Shown here: piece by piece, positions 15,334 through 21,738 of the stretch
Layout: the number at the start of each line of letters is the position of its first letter
Numbering within the stretch: position 1 is the first letter of the stretch
DNA from: Deltaproteobacteria bacterium
GTDB taxonomy: Bacteria > Desulfobacterota > Desulfobacteria > Desulfobacterales > JAFDCJ01
Assembly: GCA_024277475.1 (NCBI GenBank)
Contig: JAJRVC010000029.1
Coordinates: 1 to 21,738 of the forward strand
Direction: 5' to 3'
DNA: 21,738 bases
Program-made: the position numbers and the translations under genes
Notes under the pieces: generated by a model
Databases searched by the model: none
Seen by the model: only the letters and a program-made list of their open reading frames with translations
What the model was told of the DNA's origin: nothing

Positions 15334-16687
15334 AACTTAGCCGGATCAAATATTCCCACATGGGACCACAATGTCCGCGTTGATACAACCTGTTGATTGT
15401 TTTAGAAGTTTCTTCCCCGCCGGTACCGATCACCCAGTTAAGTCGTCCGCCGGCCTTTTTTTGGACCTGCCTTACGATTTCATCTGAATCAATAAATGGT
15501 GAGCGATAAAAAACGGGTTCAAGAATGCTCCGGCCCTCTGCTATCTGACCGTCCCTGACGGCGATATCATACAAGGCGGTATCCGGATAAATGCGCATGC
15601 CGCAAAAGAAGAACAAAGCGGATTTTTCGAGATCGCCGATCCCGCTGAGTGTCTCCCTCAGGGTCTGCTGGTTTTCCCCGGGCCCGCCCAGCAGAAAATA
15701 GTGGGCAACATACAGACCTGCGTCGATTGCCGCCTGGTGGGTCCTAAAAACCTGCTGGTCCCGAAACGGTTTGCGATAAGATGCCAGAACGGGATTTGAC
15801 AGGGAATCCGTACCAAATTCCACATGGGTCAACCCGGCATCGGCCATTATTTGAAAATAATTTTCAGGTTGTTTCAATGGCGCAAAAAATGCTCCCCAGG
15901 GTATGGATACCCCCGATTTTTTGAATGCCTCTGCCACCGCAATGCTATGGGCACAATCGGCGTTAAACACCGAATCGGTGATAAAAAAATATTTGGCACC
16001 GCTTGCCTGCAGCCCGCTTGCGGCGGCGGCAATTTCTTCAGGGTCCATGAGCCTTAATTTCCGTCCTTCAATATTGGGATAGGTACAGTAGACGCATTTG
16101 AAATGGCATCCCCGTTTGGTCTGCAAATTCAGCATTCCGCCGTTTTGAAGGTAATATTTAAGGTTGGAAGGATTGGGAATGAGGCTCCGGGTGATCTTTC
16201 CTTCCCAGGGAGCCGGGAGGGCTTTTTTACCCTTGCGGGTGATAACACCCGGCAGCGTCCTGCTATCTTCCCGGTTTTGGATGGCATTCAACAATAGCCC
16301 CAACCGTTCTCCCTCGCCAATAATTCCATAATCGGCATCCAGAGCCTTCATGGTTTCATCCGGGAAGATGGTAAATCCGCTTCCCCCCAAAACCAGCGGG
16401 GCATCAGTATGATTGCGGACCACATCGACGATCTCCCGGTATTGGCTGATAAATCCCCTCGGATCCGCTGTGTCGGTGTTATCAATGTTGCGCAAAGAGA
16501 TGCCGATGACATCCGGTGAAAATTCTACTATAACTGCAGCCAGTGAATCCCGACCCCCCAGGCTGTTCATATCGACAATCTGCACCTGATGGTCGGCGGC
16601 TATAGCTCCGGTCACGTAATCCAGCCCCAGAGGATAGACCGGGTAGGGTTCCTTCAGTGTATTGGCGGAAACAAGCAGTACTTTCAT
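15332..16687 (-). CDS. B12-binding-type radical SAM enzyme
   Basis: 451 aa. Residues 1-160 look like a Rossmann-type cobalamin-binding domain (MKVLLVSAN, YPLGLDYV, VLGGSGFTIFP, IIGEGE at 122-127), as in BchE/HpnR-like class B enzymes. The radical SAM core follows with C194-HFK-C198-VY-C201 in the typical TKRGC context, then VEFGTDS and HYFLLGGPGE. Family members methylate, cyclise or rearrange unactivated carbons. The ATG overlaps the KS-CLF stop (ATGA) and has an 8-nt GGAGGTGA ribosome site seven bases upstream, so it is made with KS-CLF. A role on the growing or finished polyene/acyl chain is inferred. Confidence 0.87.
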   Translation of the reverse strand: MKVLLVSANTLKEPYPVYPLGLDYVTGAIAADHQVQIVDMNSLGGRDSLAAVIVEFSPDVIGISLRNIDNTDTADPRGFISQYREIVDVVRNHTDAPLVLGGSGFTIFPDETMKALDADYGIIGEGERLGLLLNAIQNREDSRTLPGVITRKGKKALPAPWEGKITRSLIPNPSNLKYYLQNGGMLNLQTKRGCHFKCVYCTYPNIEGRKLRLMDPEEIAAAASGLQASGAKYFFITDSVFNADCAHSIAVAEAFKKSGVSIPWGAFFAPLKQPENYFQIMADAGLTHVEFGTDSLSNPVLASYRKPFRDQQVFRTHQAAIDAGLYVAHYFLLGGPGENQQTLRETLSGIGDLEKSALFFFCGMRIYPDTALYDIAVRDGQIAEGRSILEPVFYRSPFIDSDEIVRQVQKKAGGRLNWVIGTGGEETSKTINRLYQRGHCGPMWEYLIRLS

Positions 16688-18855
16688 TTCGGCATCACCT
16701 CCAGAGCCGTGATAAAGTTGCCTGTACCGATAATAAGCGCTCCTTTGCGGCCTGATAGATCCACGGGTTTGTGCCTGCGAAGGGTTTCAGGGATCCTGCC
16801 GTCCTGCAAAAATTTTACGGCCATTACAGCGGCCACTGCCGAGGCGGATGCATATTCCCCTGTTATTTTACGGTAATCAATCACAGGGTGTTTGAAAGCG
16901 GATAGAGAAAGCAGATTCTGCAGCTGTATTTCGCCTTCACGGCGGCAGGCGGCAGGCAGTCCCGCCAAGATCACACCGTAACGGTCATTTATTTGCTGGG
17001 ACTGTTCCAGTCGTTGAATCAAAGAGGATATCACTTCCGGATTGTTTTCGTTGTTTTCAAAAAAGACGGGCTGGATGGTAAATCCGGACGCACTCGGCCC
17101 GGTTTTTAAACACAGGGCACCCCCCCCGTCCGATAATATAGCCGACCCGGAAACGGATCGATCAAACAGCCGTGAAAGCTGCGGATGCGATTCATCGGCT
17201 CCGATAACCAGAAAGGCATCATTAACACTGTTTGACAAAAGATCCGCCGCCATCAGTGCCTGTTCGAAAGAATAATCGCCTCCTGTCATGGTGATATTGG
17301 CGCCTGTGGCCTGAAATTGCATGGCAATTTGACCGGCGGCGGCGTTGTGTACCGATCCGATAAAGTCTATGGGGCTGGGGAACTGTTCGTTGGTTTCAAA
17401 CAGGCGGGTTAAAAAATCCGAAGTTTCCGACAGTGCTCCCCAACCGGTGCCCAAAAATACTGCCGATGGGTTATCGCCTTCCCCCGAGTTCTCATGGGCT
17501 GCAATGGCCAGGGACAATGCCAGTCTCGGAAACCGCTTAAGTCGACGCACAGTACCGGCAGAAAGATTTGCGGATATCTGTTTAATGCCCAGCATCCCTG
17601 CACATGGTTTTCCGGCTGCGATCGCTTTCATTGTTTGGCTTGTATCTCCAGCCCCGGTTATACAGGCGCTTCCAAGGATTGCCATCGGCTGTGTTTTAGC
17701 CCAACTTCTGTTGGGTTTGTGCTTTCCGCAAACACTGAAAACAACCGCTGCGTTGTTGCCGCCAAATCCGAAGGAGTTTGAAAGAACGGTGTCGATTGGC
17801 TTTTGGGTGGGCTGAATAACGGGATCCAGCTTTAAAAGCGGATCCGGGCGGCTGCACCCGACTGTTGCCGGAACCAGGTTGTTGGAAATACTGATGACGG
17901 AAACAACCGCTTCAATGGCCCCGGCCGCGGCCAGAGAATGGCCAAAAGCACCCTTGACCGATGACATCAGCGGTTTTTGTCCCCCATAAAGGGTGTCGAT
18001 GGCTCTGGCTTCGGAAATATCGTTATCAAGGGTTCCGGTACCGTGCAGATTAATGTAGTCAATATCAGCATCGGAAATTCCGGCATCCTCTAGGGCGGAC
18101 TGCATGGCTACCAGGGCGCCTTGCCCCAGGGGGTGTGGGGTTGCCGGATGATACGCATCGCAGGATAACCCGGCACCGAGGATTTCGGCCAAGGCCTTGT
18201 GCGGTTCGTTTGCAACCAGCAGCAACATGGCCGAACCTTCGGCCACCGACATTCCCTGTCGGTTCCGATCAAAAGGCCGCGCGCCGTCAGGGTCAACAAG
18301 CTGCAGGGAGCTAAACCCGTAATAGGTCAACCGGCACAGGGAATCAGAACCTCCGGCCAAGACCCGTTTGGCGCTGCCGGAGCGCAGCATCTCCAGTGCA
18401 ATTTTTATGGCGACGGCTCCGGAAGAACAAGCGGTAGACACAGTCAGCGCCGGTCCTGTGCAGCGGTATCGGCGGGCAAGATCCTCGGCTACCGATCCGG
18501 TGGCATGCAGGCAAAATGACTTTGGATCCCGAGCCTTTTTTTTTAACAGGGCCTCCGTCGTCAGCATACCGCCGGTGGTGACACCCATCACCACTGCGTC
18601 CGGTGTTTCTCCGGATCCGGCCATGGCCTGATCGGCTGCCAGGCGGGCAAGCTGGTGGGTGCGCGGAAGGGACTCATCTTCAAACGGGCCGACAGCCTCG
18701 CCCACCGGGAGCGGTTGATTGGATGCTGTCGAAAAAAGGGTCAGCGGTCTTATACCTGCCAGGTTATGTTGAATGGCTTCGGTGGTTTTTGATATCCCCT
18801 TTCCGAGGGAGGAGATGATTCCCATCCCGGAAATGTAAACCTGCACATCGGTCAA
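16684..18855 (-). CDS. Ketosynthase fused to a chain-length-factor-like domain (KS-CLF)
   Basis: 723 aa. Residues 1-375 are a complete ketosynthase: Cys143 in STACSSG, His271 in NLHGTGT, Lys301 and His306 in KGAFGHSLAAAGA, and the NSFGFGGNN loop. Residues about 390-723 form a second, shorter KS-like domain with SVHNAAAGQIA (501-511) and TMTGGDYSFEQAL. Here the nucleophile Cys is gone, and the pattern matches the 'beta-ketoacyl synthase-like, chain length factor' family of aryl-polyene clusters (PF13723 type). There KS and CLF are normally separate; here they are one polypeptide, fixing the heterodimer-like pair. The start is TTG 18855, overlapping the ACP-2 stop (TTGA), with GGAG eight bases upstream. 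No frameshift is seen across the junction. Confidence 0.88.
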   Translation of the reverse strand: MTDVQVYISGMGIISSLGKGISKTTEAIQHNLAGIRPLTLFSTASNQPLPVGEAVGPFEDESLPRTHQLARLAADQAMAGSGETPDAVVMGVTTGGMLTTEALLKKKARDPKSFCLHATGSVAEDLARRYRCTGPALTVSTACSSGAVAIKIALEMLRSGSAKRVLAGGSDSLCRLTYYGFSSLQLVDPDGARPFDRNRQGMSVAEGSAMLLLVANEPHKALAEILGAGLSCDAYHPATPHPLGQGALVAMQSALEDAGISDADIDYINLHGTGTLDNDISEARAIDTLYGGQKPLMSSVKGAFGHSLAAAGAIEAVVSVISISNNLVPATVGCSRPDPLLKLDPVIQPTQKPIDTVLSNSFGFGGNNAAVVFSVCGKHKPNRSWAKTQPMAILGSACITGAGDTSQTMKAIAAGKPCAGMLGIKQISANLSAGTVRRLKRFPRLALSLAIAAHENSGEGDNPSAVFLGTGWGALSETSDFLTRLFETNEQFPSPIDFIGSVHNAAAGQIAMQFQATGANITMTGGDYSFEQALMAADLLSNSVNDAFLVIGADESHPQLSRLFDRSVSGSAILSDGGGALCLKTGPSASGFTIQPVFFENNENNPEVISSLIQRLEQSQQINDRYGVILAGLPAACRREGEIQLQNLLSLSAFKHPVIDYRKITGEYASASAVAAVMAVKFLQDGRIPETLRRHKPVDLSGRKGALIIGTGNFITALEVMPK
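16695..16702 (-). promoter_or_regulatory. Strong internal ribosome binding site
   Basis: GGAGGTGA on the minus strand, seven bases before ATG 16687, lies inside the last codons of KS-CLF. It is the best Shine-Dalgarno match noticed in the window and fixes the start of the B12-type radical SAM enzyme. Confidence 0.7.
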
Positions 18856-19118
18856 TTGGGCAACTCCGGGGAGCTCTTATAAATATATTCGGTGAGAGTT
18901 CTCAGGGTGGAGAACACTTTTACGCCCAGTTCCCGGTTGTCGATTTTAACACCGTAATCTTTTTCGATCATGATAACCATTTCCAGCACATCGATGGAAT
19001 CGATTCCCAGATCCCCCCCGACCAGCTGGCTGTCAACTTTTATGTCCTCCGGTTGAACATCGGTCAGATTCAGCACATCCACAATTTTGACCTGGAGCTC
19101 TTTAATCAGTTTTTCCAT
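18852..19118 (-). CDS. Acyl carrier protein (ACP-2)
   Basis: 88 aa. GGDLGIDSIDVLEMV gives Ser41 as the phosphopantetheine attachment site. The helical pattern and acidity fit an ACP. It is the first gene of the minus-strand series and overlaps KS-CLF by four bases, so it is the likely cognate carrier for that condensing enzyme. The ATG is preceded by GCGGAAAATAA, a weak ribosome site. A candidate promoter lies about 110-140 bp upstream. Confidence 0.92.
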   Translation of the reverse strand: MEKLIKELQVKIVDVLNLTDVQPEDIKVDSQLVGGDLGIDSIDVLEMVIMIEKDYGVKIDNRELGVKVFSTLRTLTEYIYKSSPELPN

Positions 19119-19233
19119 TTATTTTCCGCTATATTTAGTTCGATTAGGGCTATTCCAGATATCGGACCACCCAACGCCAATTGTTGGAATCAGTCTCTAT
19201 TCATGATAGCCGTACATTCTGCATCGGCGCAAC

Positions 19234-19262
19234 ATTTTAACGCCAGGTTACTTTACAGCCAA
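19234..19262 (-). promoter_or_regulatory. Candidate promoter of the minus-strand biosynthetic series
   Basis: On the minus strand TTGGCT (19262-19257, four of six) and TAAAAT (19239-19234, five of six) are spaced by 17 bp. Transcription would give a leader of about 110 nt before ACP-2. The match is modest and the area is AT-rich, so chance is possible. Confidence 0.35.
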
Positions 19263-19382
19263 AATTATTTATAGTACCATCGTTTTCAAAATAAGAAATA
19301 CAATTTTCTGTAAAACTTTTCAATGTTTTTTTCCCCGAACATTGCTCTGCGCCTGTTTGTGCTGTTCTTATAAATACAGATA

Positions 19383-19542
19383 TCATTGATTCGTTGATTG
19401 GTTGTAAATATGGATTTATCTTAGTCCCAAAAATTTTTAAACAATCGTAACACTCTTAAATTATGACTATAATTTATCTGATCAACCATTCAACTTTGCT
19501 GCAAGTCTGCCTTCAGTTTGGCGGATAAACTATTCAACCAGG
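19383..19542. repeat. Inverted intergenic repeat IR2, right copy
   Basis: 19478-19542 matches 12994-13058 in inverted orientation with three mismatches in 65 nt. The outer part near 19397-19419 (GGTTGTAAATATGGATTTATC) matches the outer part of the left copy. The middle is diverged and shorter. It contains its own imperfect palindrome, CTTCAGTTTGGCGG. Confidence 0.85.
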
Positions 19543-19603
19543 TTTGGAATATGAGGTTATATTTTGTTTGGTTCCGGTGAGTCCGGGACGTTATTAAAAA
19601 ATT

Positions 19604-20038
19604 ATGAACCGCTTTGACATTAACATCGAGGATTTACTGCCCCATCGCGATCGGATGTTACTGATTGACGAGATCCTGGAGGTGGACGATAAGGCGGCCG
19701 TCACCCGCGCGACGGTCACCGATCGATGGCCGTTTTTTGACGGAAAAGCCGTAGATTCACTTGTACTGATAGAACTGGTGGCCCAGACAGCGGGGATCAA
19801 CAACAGCTGGGTGAGAATTAAAAAACGTGGGCAGGATTCCGAAAAAAAAGGCTGGCTGGTAGGCATCAAGCAGTCGCGGTTTTGTGTTGATTCGGTTTCT
19901 TTACATGATCAGATTATCACACGGACGGAAAATCAATTCGAATATGAGAATTACCGGCATGTTACCGGCGTTGCCAGGATCGGCGATGATATTATCGGAG
20001 AAATTTCATTGCAGCTTTTTCAAACCGATTCGTCTTGA
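19604..20038 (+). CDS. ApeP-like 3-hydroxyacyl-ACP dehydratase (hotdog)
   Basis: 144 aa. DLLPHRDRMLLIDEILEVDD at the N-terminus and LVGIKQSRFCVDSV in the middle are the pattern of the 'predicted 3-hydroxyacyl-ACP dehydratase' family found in aryl-polyene loci (ApeP, COG4706 style). E57 and Q61 in LIELVAQTAG align with the Glu/Gln helix of FabZ-type enzymes. It would dehydrate beta-hydroxyacyl-ACP, complementing the PKS-type dehydratase at 6397-7257. It is the first gene of the plus-strand arm, with a weak ribosome site. The next gene begins 31 bp on, after a GAACCCA-type repeat. Confidence 0.82.
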   Translation: MNRFDINIEDLLPHRDRMLLIDEILEVDDKAAVTRATVTDRWPFFDGKAVDSLVLIELVAQTAGINNSWVRIKKRGQDSEKKGWLVGIKQSRFCVDSVSLHDQIITRTENQFEYENYRHVTGVARIGDDIIGEISLQLFQTDSS

Positions 20039-20069
20039 ACCCAGAACCCAGAACCCCGAACCTGTAGAC

Positions 20070-20555
20070 ATGTATCTTGAAATTTTACTTTGGCTGTTTG
20101 CCGTTATCCTGGTGGTGGTGGGAATGGCGGGATTGCTATTTCCGATCCTTCCCGGTGCGCCGATATTGTTTGCAGGGCTTCTGGTAGCGGCCTGGGCTGA
20201 AGGCTTTGAGCATGTGGGCTCCGGTACGTTGATTGTGCTGGGCATCATGGCGCTGCTTATGTACGTACTTGATTTTTTGGCTGGCGCGTTTGGCGCGAAG
20301 CGATTCGGCGCTTCGAACCGGGCTATCATTGGAGCCGCGTTTGGTGCGATCATCGGTGTATTTTTTGGAATTCCCGGTATTCTGCTGGGGCCATTTATTG
20401 GTGCCGTTTTGGGAGAGCTCACGGCCCAATCGGATTTGAGGACCGCCGGGCGTGCCGGTGTCGGAGCGACGGTGGGTTTGGCCTTGGGAGCGGCGGCCAA
20501 ACTCGCGCTGGCGTTTGCAATGGTGGGGATTTTTGTGGTTGTGCGGTTTTTGTAG
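20070..20555 (+). CDS. DUF456-family membrane protein
   Basis: 161 aa from ATG 20070; the frame is open farther upstream (to 19884), but that part overlaps the dehydratase gene in another frame and has no protein character. Several helices, glycine-rich GAFGAKRFGASNRAIIGAAFGAIIGVFFG and the PILPGAP motif near the N-terminus match DUF456 proteins (PF04306), whose function is not established. It lies between the dehydratase and the ketoreductase, with 69 bp before the latter, so it is probably co-transcribed. A direct role in the pathway is uncertain; DUF456 genes also occur elsewhere. Confidence 0.82.
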   Translation: MYLEILLWLFAVILVVVGMAGLLFPILPGAPILFAGLLVAAWAEGFEHVGSGTLIVLGIMALLMYVLDFLAGAFGAKRFGASNRAIIGAAFGAIIGVFFGIPGILLGPFIGAVLGELTAQSDLRTAGRAGVGATVGLALGAAAKLALAFAMVGIFVVVRFL

Positions 20556-20624
20556 GATTTGAAGGATTTATCTATTAAAATATTTTCCGGTTTATCCGGG
20601 TTAAGCTACCAAGGAGCGCATGAG

Positions 20625-21362
20625 ATGAATGAAGTGCAGGGCGAAAGGGTTGCGATCGTGACCGGGGCCAGCAAAGGCATCGGACGGGCAATCTGTGTTG
20701 AACTGGCAAAATGCGGCTATCATATTGTCGTCAATTACAAGTCGGATGACATGGGTGCGTCCCAAACCCTGGAAATGATTAAAAAGGAAGGCTCAAACGG
20801 CCGGACCATGCGATTTGATGTCGCCAATTACGATGAAACCCAAAGTGCAATGGATGACATTTTAAAAAGTTTCGCATCCATCGATGTCCTGGTCAACAAC
20901 GCCGGCATTACGGCTGACGGACTGTTTATTATGATGCCCCGCAAAGACTGGCATACGGTGATCGACATTAGTTTAAGCGGGTTTTATAATGTTACCAAAC
21001 CTGTGCTTGAAAAAATGATCCGTCTTAAACGCGGCGCGATTGTCTCCATCGCATCGGTCGCCGGTCTTCTCGGAAACAGGGGTCAAGCCAATTATTCCGC
21101 GGCCAAGGCCGGGTTGATCGGTGCCAGCCGGTCCGTTGCTTCCGAAGTGGCACGACTGGGAATCCGAGTCAATGTGGTTGCGCCGGGATTGATCGAAACC
21201 GGTATGATAAAAGATGCACCCGTGGAAAATATTAAAGCCGTCATTCCCATGGCCCGGATCGGAAAACCGCAGGAAGTCGCCCGGGTAGTGAAATTTCTGT
21301 GTTCCGCAGATGCGTCCTATATTACAGGGCAGGTGATATCGGTGAACGGCGGAATGTTCTAG
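20625..21362 (+). CDS. fabG: FabG-type 3-oxoacyl-ACP reductase
   Basis: 245 aa from ATG 20625, chosen because AAGGAG lies eight bases upstream; a longer frame from 20559 adds 22 residues without family character. Short-chain dehydrogenase landmarks are all present: TGASKGIG (13-20) for NADPH, NNAG, and the catalytic Ser144, Tyr157 and Lys161 (YSAAK). The ending ITGQVISVNGGMF is standard FabG. It reduces beta-ketoacyl-ACP after each condensation. In aryl-polyene clusters the same slot is filled by ApeQ. Located on the plus-strand arm with the ApeP-like dehydratase and the LolA-like carrier. Confidence 0.92.
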   Translation: MNEVQGERVAIVTGASKGIGRAICVELAKCGYHIVVNYKSDDMGASQTLEMIKKEGSNGRTMRFDVANYDETQSAMDDILKSFASIDVLVNNAGITADGLFIMMPRKDWHTVIDISLSGFYNVTKPVLEKMIRLKRGAIVSIASVAGLLGNRGQANYSAAKAGLIGASRSVASEVARLGIRVNVVAPGLIETGMIKDAPVENIKAVIPMARIGKPQEVARVVKFLCSADASYITGQVISVNGGMF

Positions 21363-21403
21363 AATTTGTGTCCTAGGACCCGCTGATGTCCGATAGCTGC
21401 GTT

Positions 21404-21463
21404 GCAAACCGATACAAAATGCTCACATACTAACGTGTATGCTCCGCGTTTGAATCGGTTTGC
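21404..21463. repeat. Palindromic intergenic repeat
   Basis: Outer arms GCAAACCGAT (21404-21413) and ATCGGTTTGC (21454-21463) are perfect over 10 bp. Inside, CATAC and GTATG pair around TAAC, with a short asymmetry between (TGCTCA versus CTCCGCG). The RNA would fold into a long imperfect hairpin between the ketoreductase and LolA-like genes. No T tail follows, so it looks like a REP-type element rather than a terminator. Confidence 0.65.
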
Positions 21464-21535
21464 GCCTTGCTCTCAAACACCGGAGGGCTTTGGGATACGG
21501 ATTCCAACTTATTGGTTAAACTAAATTTACATACC

Positions 21536-21738
21536 ATGAAAAAAACACAGAAACTTCATTTTTTAATAAAAGCCATTCTTGTGCTGACTGTGTTCATGTG
21601 TATCGGTTGGGCGGATTCCTGGGAGAAATTGAAAACGGCAGCCGGGACAGTGACATCCATCAAGGCTGGGTTTACCCAGGAAAAGCACATGAAAATACTT
21701 GCCCGACCCCTTGTGTCCGAAGGCATTTTGCTTTTTCA
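21536..21738 (+). CDS. LolA-like outer-membrane lipoprotein/lipid carrier (5' part, cut by window end)
   Basis: 67 residues are visible from ATG 21536; the gene runs off the right edge. MKKTQKLHFLIKAILVLTVF...WA is a signal peptide (cleavage near A26). The mature start, with SIKAGFTQEKHMKILARPLVSEG, is the characteristic beginning of LolA-family proteins (sFxQ...l..pl.S.G). LolA-like periplasmic carriers accompany MMPL exporters in aryl-polyene-type clusters and are thought to ferry the lipid product to the outer membrane. No Shine-Dalgarno is clear. The palindromic repeat upstream may weaken or separate its expression from the ketoreductase. Confidence 0.82.
   Translation, partial: MKKTQKLHFLIKAILVLTVFMCIGWADSWEKLKTAAGTVTSIKAGFTQEKHMKILARPLVSEGILLF

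Larger units (their letters stand above)
19119..19603. other. Divergent intergenic region between ACP-2 and the ApeP-like gene
   Basis: 485 bp without a gene. It should hold the promoters for both arms of the cluster. A candidate minus-strand promoter lies at 19234-19262; none is convincing for the plus strand. The right part (19383-19542) is IR2, a non-unique repeat. Confidence 0.55.

Noticed and set aside
17400..17750. Frameshift or gene fusion artefact between KS and CLF halves
   Set aside because: The frame is continuous, with a plausible linker near residues 376-390 and intact domain motifs on both sides.
10540..19118. Firm assignment as a ladderane biosynthesis cluster
   Set aside because: The resemblance is in gene types only; no desaturase-like or other hallmark genes are seen, and MMPL/LolA/ApeP-like genes point equally to an aryl-polyene-type pathway.
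19884..20069. Upstream extension of the DUF456 frame
   Set aside because: This part overlaps the ApeP-like gene in another frame and its translation lacks the hydrophobic character of the family; ATG 20070 fits.

Overview
The window carries a large lipid or polyene biosynthesis locus built from type II fatty-acid/polyketide parts. Fourteen of its genes run on the minus strand (about 19.1 kb down to 0.3 kb). Four more run divergently on the plus strand from 19.6 kb to the right edge. The gene style suggests an anaerobic Desulfobacterota-like bacterium: three radical SAM enzymes (one with a cobalamin-type N-terminus), a covalent-FMN lipoprotein, and long gene gaps littered with degenerate short repeats. 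That assignment is inference; no rRNA or marker gene is present.

Layout. 1-307: no gene, a repeat-rich end with a terminator for a gene to the left. 308-4122: an RND/MMPL exporter fused to a methyltransferase, coupled to a GT25-like glycosyltransferase. 4318-5401: an FMN-binding lipoprotein and a small orphan membrane protein on the plus strand. 5810-9257: PlsY-like acyltransferase, PKS-type double-hotdog dehydratase, YbgC-like thioesterase and ketosynthase KS1. 9527-10116: a MazF-type toxin with its antitoxin, interrupting the locus and carrying its own promoter. 10540-11790: ketosynthase KS2. 11975-14279: two paralogous radical SAM proteins. 14285-15059: an acyl carrier protein and a FabZ/ApeI-like hotdog protein. 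15332-19118: a B12-type radical SAM enzyme, a ketosynthase fused to a chain-length-factor-like domain, and a second acyl carrier protein, tightly overlapped. Plus strand: ApeP-like dehydratase, DUF456 membrane protein, FabG-type ketoreductase, and a LolA-like carrier cut by the window edge.

How it may work. Ketosynthases, chain-length factor, two carrier proteins, ketoreductase and several hotdog dehydratases would build a polyunsaturated acyl chain. A thioesterase and PlsY-like transferase would release or transfer it. LolA-like and MMPL proteins would take it to the outer envelope. This is the kit of an aryl-polyene (APE)-type cluster, but no CoA/AMP ligase or aromatic ammonia lyase lies in the window. 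Instead there are three radical SAM enzymes, which recalls ladderane-type candidate loci of anammox bacteria. The product is unknown and could be an undescribed radical-SAM-modified envelope lipid.

Intergenic DNA is itself structured. It holds a ~90 bp inverted repeat bracketing the exporter cassette (0.2 and 5.4-5.7 kb), a ~110 bp dispersed element in three copies, and a second inverted pair whose 65 nt core has three mismatches (13.0 and 19.5 kb).
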